Shown here one piece after another: positions 10,150 to 22,242 of a stretch of DNA of 64,000 nt. The translations under genes and the position numbers were made by a program. The notes below the pieces were generated by a model. That model was given only the letters and a program-made list of their open reading frames with translations. It ran no database searches and was not told the DNA's origin. Within the stretch, counting starts at the first letter, position 1. Every line of letters starts with the position of its first letter. Origin of the DNA: Sequoia sempervirens (lineage: Eukaryota > Streptophyta > Pinopsida > Cupressales > Cupressaceae); contig VDFB02193867.1 in NCBI GenBank assembly GCA_007258455.2, positions 526,318,189-526,382,188 of the forward strand. Direction: 5' to 3'.

Positions 10150-11590
10150 GAGGTGGAGGGTGGGCAAGAGAGAGAGAGAGAGTGTGGAGGCTAGAGGGAA
10201 AGGGAGAGACAAAGAAGGGGAGAGAGAGAGAGGGGGAGAGAATTAGGAGGGGGAGGGAGAGAGAGAGAGAGGGGGAAAGGGAGGGAAAGAGAGAGTCAAA
10301 GAGAGGGAAAGGGAGAGATAGAGGGAGATATAGAAAGAGAGGGAGAGAGAGAGGTTTGAGGGTAGAAGGTTGAAAATATAGGGTTTAGGGATTAATGGTT
10401 TAGGGTTAAGGGTAGAGGGGAGAGAGATAGAGGGAGTTAGTGAAAGAGAGGGAGGGAGGGAGTGGGAGAGAGATAGATGGTAGAGGGTTAAGGGCAGAGG
10501 GGAGAGGGATAAAGGGAGTGAGTGAGAGAGATATCAAGAGACTTAAGAGAGATATAGAGGGAGACTTGAGAGATAGAGAGAGGGATGGAGTGGAAGAGAG
10601 ATAAAAGAAGGGAGGTTAATAGTAGAGGGTAGAGGTTTTAAGGGTTAAGGGTTTAGGGTTAATGGTTAAGGGTTTAGGGTTAAGGGTAGAGGGGAGAGAG
10701 ATAGAGGGAGTGACTCTAAGAGAGAGACCTAAGAGAGGGAGATAGGGTTGGAGGGAGAGAGATAGAGAGAGGGTTAAGGGTAGAGGGTTTAAGGGTTTAG
10801 GGTTTAATGGTTAAGGGTAGAGGGGAGAGATAAAGAGAGTGATTGAGAGAGAGACCCGAGAGAGGGAGAGGGGGTACGAGGGAGAGACTTGAGAGAGAGA
10901 GAGAGGGTAGATGGTTACATGTAGAGGGGAGAGAGATAAGAGTGAGAAAGAATGACCTGAGAGAGGTAGATGGGGTAGGAGGGTGAGACATGAGAGAGAG
11001 AGGGAGGGTAGAGGGTTAAGGGTTTAAGGTTCTGGGTAGAGAGGAGAGATAGAGGGATTTAGTGAGAGAGAGAGGGAGGGAGTGGGATAGAGATAAAGGG
11101 TAGAGGTGAGGGAGATAAGAGTGAGTGAGAGAGAGAGAGACCTAAGAGAGGGAGAGGGGGTAGGAAGGTGAGAATTGAGAGAGGGATGGAGGGAGGGAGG
11201 GAGGGATTGGGAGAGAGATAAAAGGTAGAGGGTTTAATGGTTAAGGTTATAAGGGACAGAGATAGCTAGGGAGTGAGTGAGAGAGAGTGACCTGAGAGAG
11301 GAAGAGGGGGTAGGAGGGAGATTCTTGAGAGAGAGAGTGGGATGGAGTGGGAGAGAGATAGAGGATAGAGGGTTTAAGGGTTTAAGGATTTAAGAGTTAA
11401 GGGTAGAGGGGATAAAGATAGCTTAGGAGTGAGTGAGAGAGAGACATGAGAGATGGAGAGGGGGTAGGAGGGAGAGAGAATTAGGAGGGGGAAGGGAGAG
11501 GGGAAGAATGGGAGAGAGAGAGAGAGATAGAGAGGGAAAGGGAGAGGGAGAGAGGGGGGAGAGGGGGAGAGAGAGAGAAGGAAAGAGAAA
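10150..11590 (+). repeat. GA-rich minisatellite with telomere-like motifs
   Basis: About 1.4 kb of almost pure purine on the plus strand, built from GAGAGAGAGA, GAGGGAG and GGTAGAGGGT words. Interspersed are islands of TTTAGGG and degenerate TTAAGGG, for example 10381-10412, 10641-10690, 10771-10825 and 11369-11405. Units recur every 100-200 bp in the order telomere-like island, GGTAGAGGGGAGAGAGATA, and a GTGAG/GAGAC stretch. The Arg/Glu-rich frames here are products of the composition and not genes. Confidence 0.9.
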
Positions 11591-11806
11591 ATATTTAAAT
11601 ATTTTATATATTATTAATATATATAGATATAAACTAAAATATAGAAATAATATTTAAATATTATACATAATAATGTAATATATATTATATAATATATAAT
11701 TCTATAAGATATTATCGTAAATTGTATATTATATATTAAATTATAAACTATATTTCATATTCTAAATCATATATTACAAAGTGTATAACATTTTTTAAAA
11801 TCATAT
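11591..11806. repeat. AT-rich tract
   Basis: Nearly pure A/T (TATATATTATTAATATATA-like) directly after the GA-rich block. An abrupt composition switch with no coding content. Confidence 0.8.
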
Positions 11807-11866
11807 ATAAATCAAATCGGATATCTGATTCGAATCGAATATTTGATTTGAATCATATATATGATA
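11807..11866. repeat. Right flanking repeat of the GA-rich block
   Basis: Tandem ATATCTGATTCGAATC and ATATTTGATTTGAATC words, closely related to the repeat at 10068-10122. Both flank the GA-rich plus AT-rich segment in the same orientation; the words themselves are partly palindromic. Confidence 0.75.
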
Positions 11867-11999
11867 TTTTTGAGAAAAAAATTATTGCCTAGGGAATAGC
11901 CTTTGGTTTTCTTTGGTAATTGGCTAGGACATTCAAATCCTAAGAAGTGAACACAAAAAACATGTTTAACAACTTACCTTGTTTTTCTAGACTTCGCCC

Positions 12000-12736
12000 A
12001 TGTGGTTCACAACTTTTTTTTAGCTGAAATTGATGAAATGAAAAGGGTTTGTCGAGGAGATTCTCAGTTGTCCACCAATATAAATTATGCTTTACTTTGA
12101 ATTTAATAAATAATTATTATTCATTTTCTATTAGAATTATGACTAAAGTCTTGATTGATAGGCTAATTGAAAAACATCTATAACTTTCAAACGATATCAT
12201 ATTTTTTGAATATGAAACATACGTCACATTCTAGGCCTCACATACTATAGGATTAAAAACAAAATTAATTTCATGAATATTTGACCAGGTTAATGTGGTC
12301 AGACATACGAGCTTTGATATTTTTTTAAAATTTTAATAAAAAAATCATAATTAATTATTTACTTGGAAGAAAATTACAAAAAAATATGCATCACATCTAG
12401 ACATGAGTCCTCTAATTATATATAAAATATTATAAAAAAATATTATCATTTTATTGTGGTTAGGGTGGTCAAATAGACACCTACTTATTTTTTCCCTAAA
12501 ATTTAAGTACTACTACATTGAAATTTCAAAATTTCACCAAATAGATTTAAAAAAAAAAAAACCTAGTAGTTTAAAAACTACATTCAATTTTCCATAGATT
12601 CTATTCTAACATATTTTTGAAATAATATAGATAACTTATTCAATTTTTTACGTCAAGTTCGAGCTAACTTTGATTTTTTTAAATTTTCATTTCCACTTAA
12701 GAGCCTCTTTTTTCCATGATGATCCTATGCATACCC
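12000..12736 (+). mobile_element. Copy 1 of a 0.8-kb non-coding TIR element (left end lost)
   Basis: Closely similar over about 700 bp to the insertion at 15798-16588: shared landmarks include the GATGAAATGAAAAGGGTTT block, AATTATGCTTTACTTTGAAT and the right end ATGATCCTATGCATACCC. The right end joins LTR sequence at 12737. The left terminal repeat seen in copy 2 is not visible here. No coding capacity. Confidence 0.75.
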
Positions 12737-14349
12737 TACTATCACACTTTTCTAGTGTCTTGTTAATAAAATAACATCTTTTCATCATTTACCAAGCCTT
12801 ATTTCAAAGTGTTGTAAAGTGTTGTCACACACTTTCACACTTTCCTAGGTTTTTCATTAATAATTGGGCTTTCTTATGCTTTGATTGGCACCATTTTACA
12901 TCCATAGGCCTTATTTATGTGTATTTTTGAGAATAATCTCGACAAATATTATTTACAGCATTAAAATCCTAAAACCTGCCTTAAATTCCTAAGTTGGGAC
13001 TAATTCTCCAATATGGGAAGATGAGTCCCCTTAGGTAGGACCGATTTACCCAAGGTGGAAAATGAGTCCCATTTAACTAAAAATTCAAATTTAATTTAAA
13101 ATTCTGAAAGTTTTTATTCTACAAGATCTAAGGTCAACCTGTAGTGTTGTAATTTGGGGAATTATTGCATATTTGAGTATAAATACAAGCTTCTTTCTCT
13201 TATTTTCATACCTAGCAAGTTTGATCAAGCATTCAAGAGTTCACAAGATCATTTGAGCATTCATAAGAATAGTCAAGGAATTTCAAGGGTAGATTATCAA
13301 GAATTTAAGACCATTCTTTAAGCATCATTAATCATGTCAAATACTATTTTCATCATGTTGTTTTAGAGCTAACATTTGTGATGTAGGATTATGTGATTCA
13401 AGCAAGCATTACATTCAAGATCTATCAATATCAAGCTAGAGTTCAAGTCCACATCCTTTGGAGCCAATACTTACATGTTTGAAACACCTTATTGCTAGGG
13501 TTTGGTGAGTTGCAACATCATTATTTTTTCATTCATCATTCTACATTCTATTTCATTTCATTTGAAGGGTTTAATTACCCACAATGGGTTGACCAAAGCA
13601 AACCCCTATTCACTAGCCCCACAACATTTTTCCCTCTCTTTGCATGTGATTTGTAGGTCTAGGTTGTATATTTTTCAAAGAGAAAGATTGGAAAAGTTTT
13701 CATAAAGTTGTCAAAGTCCTAGGAGAAGCTTGGAGAAGGTCTACAAGTTGAATTTTGCAATTTCAAACCCAGATCTAAATCAAGAGTAGAAAAGAAGACT
13801 GAGGGCTATAGTTTCCTAGTTTGAATTTCCAAAAATCCAGAGGTGAGATGATTCACCACTATTGGAAAATGAGTCCCACTTCCTTGGACTAAACAAGATT
13901 TTTGTAGATCTAAGTACTCTTTTGGCTGAAACCTGTTCTGGCACAGTTTTCTCGAAAGTAGACTAATTTTCCTAAAGTAGCATATGAGTCCTAGTTGGAT
14001 TCAATATCATATTTTTCAAGATTACAAAGCTCCATTCTACCTTCTTTAGTTTCCCAGGTGTACATTTCTAGTTTCATAGTTTTTTGTTATATTCTACTTG
14101 CATTTCTAAGTCTTTTTGCATATAACATTGTGTTTTCAAACATTTTGTATTTTCCAAGTTTACACTTGGTGGTGAACCCCTTTCTTATCTCAATTTTCTC
14201 CAAGGATATCTTATAGTGAAATATTTTAGATCCTTTATTGGGTTGAGATCTCTAAGGTATTCTTTAATGGGAATACTATGAAATTGGATCCCTCTCCTCG
14301 TATCCATTTTGTGGACAAGGAAGTGAAGCATCCATTTTCAGTGTCCACA
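12737..14349 (+). repeat. 5' LTR (left-truncated) of the gag-protease element
   Basis: Matches the 3' LTR from about its position 185 onward (CACACTTTTCTAG at 12743 corresponds to about 26658) and ends GTGTCCACA at 14349. The first 185 bp are missing, and copy 1 of the TIR element abuts the break. Both LTRs contain GAGTATAAATACAAGCTTC, a TATA-like promoter core (near 13178 and 27097). Confidence 0.8.
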
Positions 14350-14859
14350 TTTTTGGGAACTTGAATTTTGAACATCGCAATTCAAATTTGGAAAACATTT
14401 ACATCCTAAATTTAGCTTGTATTAACATTGTATTGCATTTTTTGCATTAGTTAATTTGCATTAGTGAAAAGATCACTTAGCTTCTATTATTGCATTTAAT
14501 ATCATTGAAAATTGGAAAAAAATTGCATTTGTATCTCAGATTAGCATCAAAAAACATACAAAGCATAAAATTCATTTCAAAAATTTTGAAAATTTTCAAA
14601 AAAAATCAATACCAAGACTTGTTTGCCACCTTGGGATAATCAGTCCATTTGCACATTTTGCACTACATTTTCTAGCATTTAAGCATCATTTTCTGAGCTT
14701 TTGTTTGTTGTTCTTGAATTTTTGTTTTACTTTCCAGAATTTCAGTTTCAACCAATTTATTCTTGTTAGCTCAGATTGCATTCATCCTACATTTAGTAGC
14801 CTTTTCATGAGTGTTTGGTGTCCTATTGCTAAACCATAGTGAGAGGAAGTTCAAGACTC

Positions 14860-17390
14860 ATGGAATCCCACAATAACACACTCATTGTAGATCTTGGTTT
14901 ATCTAGAGCTTCCACTCCTATTATTGAAACTAGTACACTAGGCATCAATAATAGCCTTACCAACTCTTTTCCTTTAGGTAGCCTACAAGTTGAACCAAGG
15001 AATGATGATATCCTACAAGAGAAAATAATTCAAATTCATGAGGACTTAGTAAACCTACAACATCAAATAAGCCTTGAAAACATTTCAACTACTACAAGTC
15101 CTACCATAGAAAACATTCACTACATGCTTGAAAGTGATGATGGCCTTGACCTTGTGAGGAATATAGGTTAGATTTTTGGAAAACATCTTCCTCTAACCTC
15201 TAGTGCTCCTATACCAACAAAAAATGTTGCAAACCAAGGAGGAACTCAAATTCCTCCTCCCTCAACGATAGCTGAAATACCTACCTATACCACTCCTCAA
15301 GTCACAAAAACAATGTAACAAGTTAGTAATGTGATTCCTTCCTTGGGTATTCCTGATAACATCCCTAGTTCCTATGTGGCATCACATTTTCTATCTTCTA
15401 CCACATTACCATCTATAAGCATTCCATTCACTTTTCCTACTAATACACACAATCCATCACCACTTTCACTTCCATCTCATACCACTTGTAATTATCCTCT
15501 CATAACACAACTCTTCCAAGCCATTTCATCCATGCAAAAGAAAATCTCCATCATAAACAAAAATTAGAATGTCCCACCCACATATTATGTCAAAAGAAGC
15601 TCATTATCCTTGGAGATATTGTGAAAACCAATGGCACAAGGTGTAGAGGTGACTAGATTTGAGAAATATGGAGGGAAGGGAGATCCTTCTAACAATGTTA
15701 ATGCCTACACTACTTTATGCAGTGACTTTGTCCTTGATGATAAACTTTTGGCAAAACTCTTTCCTAGGTCCTTAGAAGATACTACCTTATATGGTTTGGG
15801 TATGTGCAGGATCATGATGGGCCAAACAGTGACAATATGATGGGTATGTGGCTGATGACTATTCTTTTAACCAAAATTGATGAAATGAAAAGGGTTTTTA
15901 AAGGATATTCTTAGCTTTCCATCGATATAAATTATGCTTTACTTTGAATTTAATAAGTAATTATTATTCATTTTCTATTCAAATTACAATTAAAGTCTTG
16001 ATTGATAGGCTGATTGAAAAAAAATCTATGGCTTTCAAACGGTATCACATTTTTTGAATCGAAACACATGCCACATTCTATGCTTTGCATACTATAGGAT
16101 TCAAAAAATAAAATTTGAATTTCATGAAGTTTTGACCAAGTTAAGGTGGTCAAACATACGAGTTTTTATATTTTTAAAAAAGTTGTAATAAAAAATTCAT
16201 AATTAATTATTTACTTAGAAAAGAATTACAAAAAAAAATGCATCACATCGAGGCATGAGTCCTCTAATTATATCTAAAATATTACAAAAAAATATTATCA
16301 TTTCATTGTGGTTAGGGTGGTCAGACAGACACCTACTTCTTATTTTTTCCCTAGAATTGAAGTACCACTACATTGAAATTTCAAATTTTCAGCAAATAGA
16401 TTTTATTTTTTCTAAACAAACCTAGTAGTTTAGAAACTTCATTCAATTTTCTAAAGATTCTATTCTTACATATTTTTGAAATAATATAGATAACTTATTA
16501 TAATTTCTAGGTCAAGTTGCCTAACTATGATTTTTTTTATTTTTTTGCCACTTAAGGGCCTATTTTTTTTATGATCCTACACATACCCATTTTCTTCTTT
16601 ACCAAACAATTCAATTCATTCATTCAATGAACTTGTTGATTCCTTTGTAAGCCATTTTCAAGTGAATATGAGTCCCAAGAAGACCTTGGTTGATTTGATG
16701 AGACACAAGAAAAATGAGGAAGAAAAGATAACTGATTTTATCTCACACTATAAATTGATTTATTCCCAAATCGATGTCTAGATCCCCAAAACTTCAAAAG
16801 ATGTTCATAGAAAAATTGCAAACTAAAATCCAAGAAAAAATCACTATGATGAAATTTCCATCCTTCATACACTTGTGTACTACCCTTTGTGATTGTCAAA
16901 ATTTGGTTAGTAGTTGTGATACAAGGTCTAATTCTAGCCAAATTGAGAGATCTGAGCCAACCAACCAAAAGAATTCCCAACCTTTTAGAAAAATAAAATA
17001 AAGGGTTCCTTCAATTTAATCCCCCCTCAAGAACCACCTCAAAATGTCAACAACCAAGTAGCTACTATTAAAACCTCAAGTCCATTTAGTCATGGAAATC
17101 TAGAAAGAAAATTCACTCCCTTGCCTAACACCCTTCTTAATACAATACCCCAACTTTTACAACAATAAATGATTACCTTTCCCCCCATCAAAACACCCAA
17201 CCCTAATAAGATTTTATCCCTAAGCTTTAAATTCAATGCTTATTTCCACTATCATCGACATAATGGAAATGAAACACAACATTGTAAATGTCTTAAACAT
17301 GTTGTGTAAGACTTCATTGATTCTAGCCACTTATCCATTGGAGGTGTTAGCAATCAAGGTAATAAGTCTATTGCCCCTCAAAACCAAAAC
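14860..17390 (+). pseudogene. Gag-like region of the gag-protease element, broken
   Basis: A frame from ATG 14860 runs through in-frame stops at 15169, 15316 and 15565. It includes GVEVTRFEKYGGKGDPSNNV and LCSDFVLDDKLLAKLFPRSL, which match the start of a plant retrotransposon Gag domain. A 791-bp TIR element splits it at 15798 and the frame also shifts there. After the insertion the core resumes with SFNELVDSFVSHFQVN, KTLVDLMRHKKNEEEKITDF and YKLIYSQIDV, typical of Ty3/gypsy Gag. At about 17238-17330 a zinc-knuckle-like CHYHRHNGNETQHCKCLKHV is followed by DFIDSS. The N-terminal about 250 residues are Ser/Thr/Pro-rich. Several stops show it is a relic. Confidence 0.75.
15798..16588 (+). mobile_element. 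Copy 2 of the 0.8-kb TIR element, inserted in gag
   Basis: The left end GGGTATGTGCAGGATCAT and right end ATGATCCTACACATACCC are inverted repeats with one mismatch over 18 bp. Gag coding sequence is continuous in sense on both sides, so the insertion is clear. TTT flanks each side (15795-15797 and 16590-16592), with one extra A at 16589, compatible with a 3-bp target duplication. No ORF. The 3-bp duplication and GG-starting TIR would fit a PIF/Harbinger-like MITE; that assignment is tentative. Confidence 0.8.
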
Positions 17391-17945
17391 TTGAAAATGT
17401 TCACTAATCCAATGCCTTGGCATAATATTCCATTTGTCAAATTCAATGAAACTACAAAGAATGATGTGATGAATGTTGATACAGATGATGAAAATAATGA
17501 TCCTATTCCAAATTATATCAATGTTAATCCTATGGATGAAATGGTAGGAGTGATAGACATCATCCCTCATAAGGGCTGACATAAGAGTCCTCTTGATATT
17601 ACTTTCTCCTCTAAGGATATAGTTAAACATGCACCCAATGGTCCTCTTTACATTGTCGGTCATATCTATTACAAGCACACTAATGGGATACTAATAGATC
17701 CCACTTTTGGAGAGAATGTGATCACCAAGGAGTTCTTACTCTTGCATGAACTTTATCCAGATGACTATGATAAACTGAAAGCATGGGTCAAGACACACAA
17801 TGGTTTTTATTTCCTTGTGATTGGATTAATCACCCTGTCATTGCAAATAGGACCAAAAACATTAGATGTCACATTCTCCATCATCCCATAGTTGGACCAA
17901 TTTAGTTTGAGGCTAGGCCATCTATGGATCCCCTCAATGAAATTT
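17391..17945 (+). pseudogene. Aspartic-protease-like region, proximal part
   Basis: Frame with MDEMVGVIDIIPHKG, then a stop at 17577, GPLYIVGHIYYKHTNGILID and PTFGENVITKEFLLLHE, then SIIP, a stop, LDQFSLRLGHLWIPSM. The IDPTFGENVI segment occupies the place of the retropepsin active site (usually DSG or DTG) and LGHLWI the place of the LG-RPWI strand. With a non-canonical triad and two stops it is dead. The coding sequence is cut at 17945 by the chromovirus and continues at 24007. Confidence 0.6.
17941..17945. repeat. Target-site duplication AATTT (left)
   Basis: AATTT directly before the LTR end at 17946; the identical AATTT follows the other LTR at 24002-24006. Confidence 0.9.
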
Positions 17946-18649
17946 TGATGAGGGTGCAGCCCAAGACTTAGAAAATAACCCACAAACAAGAGAATAGTTT
18001 ATTATTCAGAAAATGGAAATTCTACATGCAGAGGATCTCAAATTCCCAAGTTCTACAACACATGCAAGTTACAGAAAGCTATAAAATAACCCTTTTGCAA
18101 TATGCGAGCTTGTCCCCAAAAAGTTACCCAAAAATTAGAAACCCTCCCATAAATAGAGATCCTCTTTAGTTTGGAGCCAAAAAAAAATTCAAATTTGAGT
18201 TTAGGCAGTTTGGCGCTGAAAATTTACATGGAGTTCAAATTTCAAAAGAGCATTTGCAATTGTATCTTCTAGAAAGTGTGCCAACTTCCCGGGGCCATAA
18301 ATTTTGATCCGGGACTCCGATTCGCCAACCGTTTGAACCGTTGGAAAGGTCACAAAGTCAACAATGTGCTCAAAATTTGCTACATCAATTTTGGCAAGTT
18401 TTGGGGCCAATCTAGGAACTCTAAGTGCCTCAAATCTAACTCAGAAGATTTTCAGGTGCAAATCTAGGAAACTAAAACTGCAATATCTTTCCACCTAGAA
18501 ATAGAAAATAAAAAAAGTAAATTGGGAATTTCATTATGATGAAAAGGGTATCCAAAAATGTAAAAACATCTAAAAACTAAGAAACATGAAATTTAACTAT
18601 TTTTGGGTGATGCAAGATTGCCCTTACACCACTGGATGCTCCTGCATCA
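17946..18649 (-). repeat. 3' LTR of the chromovirus
   Basis: 704 bp, plus-strand ends TGATGAGGG...CTGCATCA. Nearly the same sequence as 23293-24001, with scattered substitutions and a few small indels. Confidence 0.92.
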
Positions 18650-18850
18650 GACACCCAGGGTAATTTGAGAAGTGACCTCGTCACGTCTCAGATGGTGGAG
18701 GAAAACCTAAACGGTTAACCTTTGCCTTAGGTAACTAGGATGAATCTTCAATAGGCCTTCCTTTCCATTTCACCAGGTATTCATCATACTACCTGTTCCT
18801 GGTACTCCTTCCCACACGACTATCCAAGATTTCTTCAATCTCCTCCTTTT
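18650..18850 (-). pseudogene. Chromodomain at the C-terminus of integrase
   Basis: Minus-strand frame: ILDSRVGRSTRNR, stop, YDEYLVKWKGRPIEDSS, stop, LPKAKV. YLVKWKG followed by a Trp position in the DSSW context (here a stop) is the hallmark of a chromodomain. Such domains direct chromoviral integration to marked chromatin. Two stop codons lie in the domain, at about 18794 and 18746. Confidence 0.8.
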
Positions 18851-20162
18851 CTGAAGTAGGTGTTGGAATCCCACACTGTTCCATTGTTGGTACTTCCTCT
18901 ACACCACCTTCATGATACTCTGTCAAATCTGAAATGTTGAGTACAGGGAAAATGTTGAATCCATCTGGCAACTCTACCTCATATGCATTCCCTGAATCAT
19001 GCCTCTTCAAAATTTTATAGGGACTGAACTTCTTCATCTTCAATTTGTTATATGTTCCCACTGGAAACCTTTTTCTCTTCAAGTGGACCATCACTTCATC
19101 ACCAATTTGAAACTCCTTATACCTCCTCTTCTAATCTGCCTTAGCCTTATACTGCATATTCATCTTATTAATATGTTCTCTTACCTTCTCATGTATATCC
19201 TTGATGTGTTCTACAAAATCTTTGGCTTCAACACTTATTATCTTCGCCTGGTCCATCTTCCTCAATTCTGGAGCTGTTCTGGGGCTACCTCCATACATAA
19301 TTTGGAATGGTGATCTACCAGTGCTTCTATTGATAGAATTGTTGTAAGAAAATTCTACCTAGGGTAAGATCAAGTCCCATCCTTTGGGTTTATCTCCTAC
19401 CAAACATCTCAGTAGGTTATCCAGACTCCTGTTAACAACCTATGTCTTCCCATCTATTTGTGGATGGTGTGCAGAACTAAACCTCAACTTTGTCTTCAAC
19501 TTCTTGCACAAGGTCCTCCAAAAGTACCCCACGAATTTAGTGTCACGATCTGAAACAATACTCTTTGGAAGACCATGTAGCCTCACCACCTCTTTGAAGA
19601 ATAATTTAGCAATGTGAACTGCATCATGGGTCTTTTGACATGGAATGAAATGTGCCATCTTCGAAAACCTATCAACCACCACAAAAACTGAATCATTCCC
19701 TCATTGTGTCCTTGGAAAACCAAGAACAAAGTCCATACTTATATCCTCCCATGGCCTCTCTAGTATAGGTAAGGGCTGATATAAGCCTGTATTCTGGCTC
19801 ACTCCTTTAGCCATCTAACATACCCTGCAGCTTTGTACAAACTTCTTCACATCCTGTGACAACTGAGGCCAATAATAATGCTCATTGATAATGGCAATGG
19901 TCTTATCTTGACCAAAATGTTCTGCCATTCCTCCACTATGCTTCTCCTTTATCAGGTTCTCCCTCATGGAACTCCTCAAGATACACAATTGACTTCCCTT
20001 AAATAACATGCCATCCTGTATTATGAAATCTAGCCACCTTGTTCTATCCACTGTAACAGGTTCCTTGCAAGCTTTCCAAGCCTCTACGAAATTAGGATCT
20101 TCTACGTACAGTGTCTTAAGTTCATTGAACCCAACCACTTCAATCTGCATCTTTGTCATCAA
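18789..20162 (-). pseudogene. Integrase of the chromovirus
   Basis: The N-terminal zinc-binding region has H...H (KHSGGMAEHFGQDKT) and CRVC with a stop directly after it (about 19815). The catalytic core has ISMDFV (first Asp), [14 protein letters not shown] (second Asp), then [12 protein letters not shown], where the Glu position (usually TDGQTE) is replaced by a stop at about 19440. A GPY/F-like C-terminal part (KKFSPYKILKR...YEVELPD) leads into the chromodomain. At least four stops break the frame. Confidence 0.88.
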
Positions 20163-20296
20163 TGTATGCCTCCTACTTAAGGCATCTGCAACCCTATATT
20201 TGATTCTGCACTCCTATATTTCAAAAATAAAGGTATAACTCTACAAAATCTACCCATTTCCATATGCTCTGATTTAATTTTCCTACTATTTAGGTA

Positions 20297-20600
20297 CTAC
20301 AAGGCTTGATGATTAGTATATAGAAAAAATTCCTTCGGCAACAAATAATGTCTCCATTTCTTTAATGCTTGAACTATTGCATAAAATTCCTGATCATATA
20401 CAAAATAATTTCTCTTGGCATCATTTAACTTTTCACTGAAATTGGAAATGGGCTTACCTTCTTGGCTCAACACTGCTCCAATGGTACAACCACTAGCATC
20501 ACAATCCACCTGAAACACCTTGTTGAAATCTGGGAGGGCTAGAATAGGTTGCTTTGTCACCTTCTGCTTCAACAGTTCAAAAATTTTTGCTGCTCCACTC
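20297..20600 (-). pseudogene. RNase H of the chromovirus
   Basis: ILALPDFNKVFQVDCDASGC, GAVLSQEGKPISNFSEKL, then NYFVYDQEFYAIVQALKKWR and LLPKEFFLYTNHQAL. DCDASG carries the first catalytic Asp, YDQE the Glu, and YTNHQ sits where YTDH is usual, so a catalytic Asp has become Asn. The frame then stops. Confidence 0.85.
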
Positions 20601-20611
20601 CTCCACTTGAA

Positions 20612-21424
20612 TTATTTTCTATCCCCTCTCATTGTTTCAGTCAGGGGTCCACAAATACTACTGAAGTTTCTAATGAACTTTCTATAAAAACTAGCCAAAT
20701 CATGGAAAGATCTCACCTCAGTAGTAGTTCTTGGGGTAGGCCATTCCAGAATAGCCTTCACCTTCTCTGGGTCCATCTTGAGACCTTCTACTGAGACAAC
20801 AAATCCCAAGTACACTAACTCCCTCTTCACAAAACTACACTTCTTCAGATTAATCAATAGTTTCTCTTCTCTTAACTTCTCAAAGGCTCTCTGAATATGC
20901 ATTAGATGCTCATCCAACATTTTACTGAAAATCAAAATATCATCTAAATACACAATAACAAAACTTCCCAGAAATTCTTTTAGTACCTCATTCATGAGCC
21001 TCATGAATGTGCTCTGTGCATTGGTTAGCCCAAAAGGCATGACTAACCACTCGTACATGCCCTCTTTAGTCTTGAAGGCAGTATTCCATTCGTCTCCCTC
21101 TCGAATCTGGATCTAGTGATATCCACTCTTCAGATCAATCTTTGTGAAGTACTAAGCTCCACTCAAACAGTCCATCAGGTCATCCATCCTTGGCAGGGAA
21201 AATCTATACTTGATTGTTATCTTGTTTATGGCTCAGGAATCTATACACATCCTCCATTCCCCATCCTTCTTTGGTGCTAGTACTGTAGGTACTACACATG
21301 GACTCAAACTCTCCCTTATCAAACCCTTTCTCAACAACTCTTGAACTTGTTTGTTCAACTCCTCATTTTCTGCTAGAGTCATTCTATGAGCTACCTTATT
21401 TGGCAAACTAGCTTTAGGAATCAA
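20612..21424 (-). pseudogene. Reverse transcriptase of the chromovirus
   Basis: The segment 21233-21424 gives LLRKGLIRESLSPCVVPTVL, KKDGEWRMCIDS then a stop. Between 21232 and 21059 the palm continues with stops (FTKIDLKSGYH). 20612-21058 is open: [20 protein letters not shown], then the catalytic YLDD (20939-20950) and YLGFVVS. Standard Ty3/gypsy RT with fingers, palm and connection; catalytic Asp pair intact, but stops at about 21230, 21150 and 21115 disable it. Confidence 0.92.
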
Positions 21425-21499
21425 GTCAATATGATGACTGATCTTCCTTATTGGTGGTAAACCCTCAGGTACATTATCAAAAACAATATCCTAAAACTC

Positions 21500-22060
21500 A
21501 TCCAACATCCCAGAAACTTCTTTTGGAACCTTCTCATTATCTCCTTACTCACTCTAGGAATCAATGCATAACACATATGCTCATGCTTCATACCTTCTAA
21601 TTTTTTTTTCCATCTACATAACAAATTCTAGCACTACTGCATACCTTTTTTCGGTCTCCTTTAGAGGTTTTAGCTTGTGACGAACCCCATCCTTTGTCAA
21701 GGAATAAGTGTTTGCATGGCCGTCTTGTATAGCTCACCTATCAAACTGCCATGGCCTCCCCAACAACATGTGACATGCATCCATGGGGATGATATCACAG
21801 AGTACCTCATCATGGTAGCTCCCAATCTTGAACTTTACTAGACACTACTCATTGACCAAAAATTTGTGGTTTTTCTGCAACCAGGCAATCCGATATGGAT
21901 GTGGGTGCCTTTCCCTCTTCAGCTTCAACTTTGTGACCATCTCTTCTGATACCAGATTATCGGTGCTTCCACCATCAATAATGACATCACAACATTTTCC
22001 TTCACACTTGCACCTTGTGCGAAACAAATTCTTCCTCTATTCTAGTTCCTTTTCCTCAGT
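21500..22060 (-). pseudogene. Aspartic protease of the chromovirus
   Basis: MFRTRCKCEGKCCDVIIDGG then STDNLVSEEMVTKLKL. IIDGGS (about 21965-21976) is the active-site segment in the DGGS form found in many plant gypsy elements. Downstream LLGRPWQFDR (about 21750) matches the C-terminal protease strand. In-frame stops at about 21845 and 21740. Confidence 0.8.
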
Positions 22061-22200
22061 CACTAGGGTTCTCTTAATCACTAGGGCTTCTCCCCTTTCA
22101 ACATCATCTGAATGTTCAGATTGGGCCTCCTCGTTTGCATGCATAACCCTTCCACGACCTTCTAGCCTTTTGTCTGCCCTTCCTTGGTGTTGTTGACATT

Positions 22201-22242
22201 CATAGGCTTGATGCCCTTCATCACCACACTGGAAACACATTC
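22201..22242 (-). other. CCHC zinc knuckle of chromoviral Gag
   Basis: CFQCGDEGHQAYEC fits C-X2-C-X4-H-X4-C exactly. It binds the genomic RNA in functional relatives. Confidence 0.9.

Noticed and set aside
10381..11405. True chromosome end
   Set aside because: Telomere-like motifs are short, degenerate islands in GA-rich DNA with unrelated sequence on both sides.
10182..11657. Arg/Glu-rich ORFs
   Set aside because: Products of (GA)n composition; frames shift freely and no domain is present.
19384..19617. Plus-strand ORFs over the chromovirus
   Set aside because: Antisense shadows of integrase and RT, whose motifs are clear on the minus strand.
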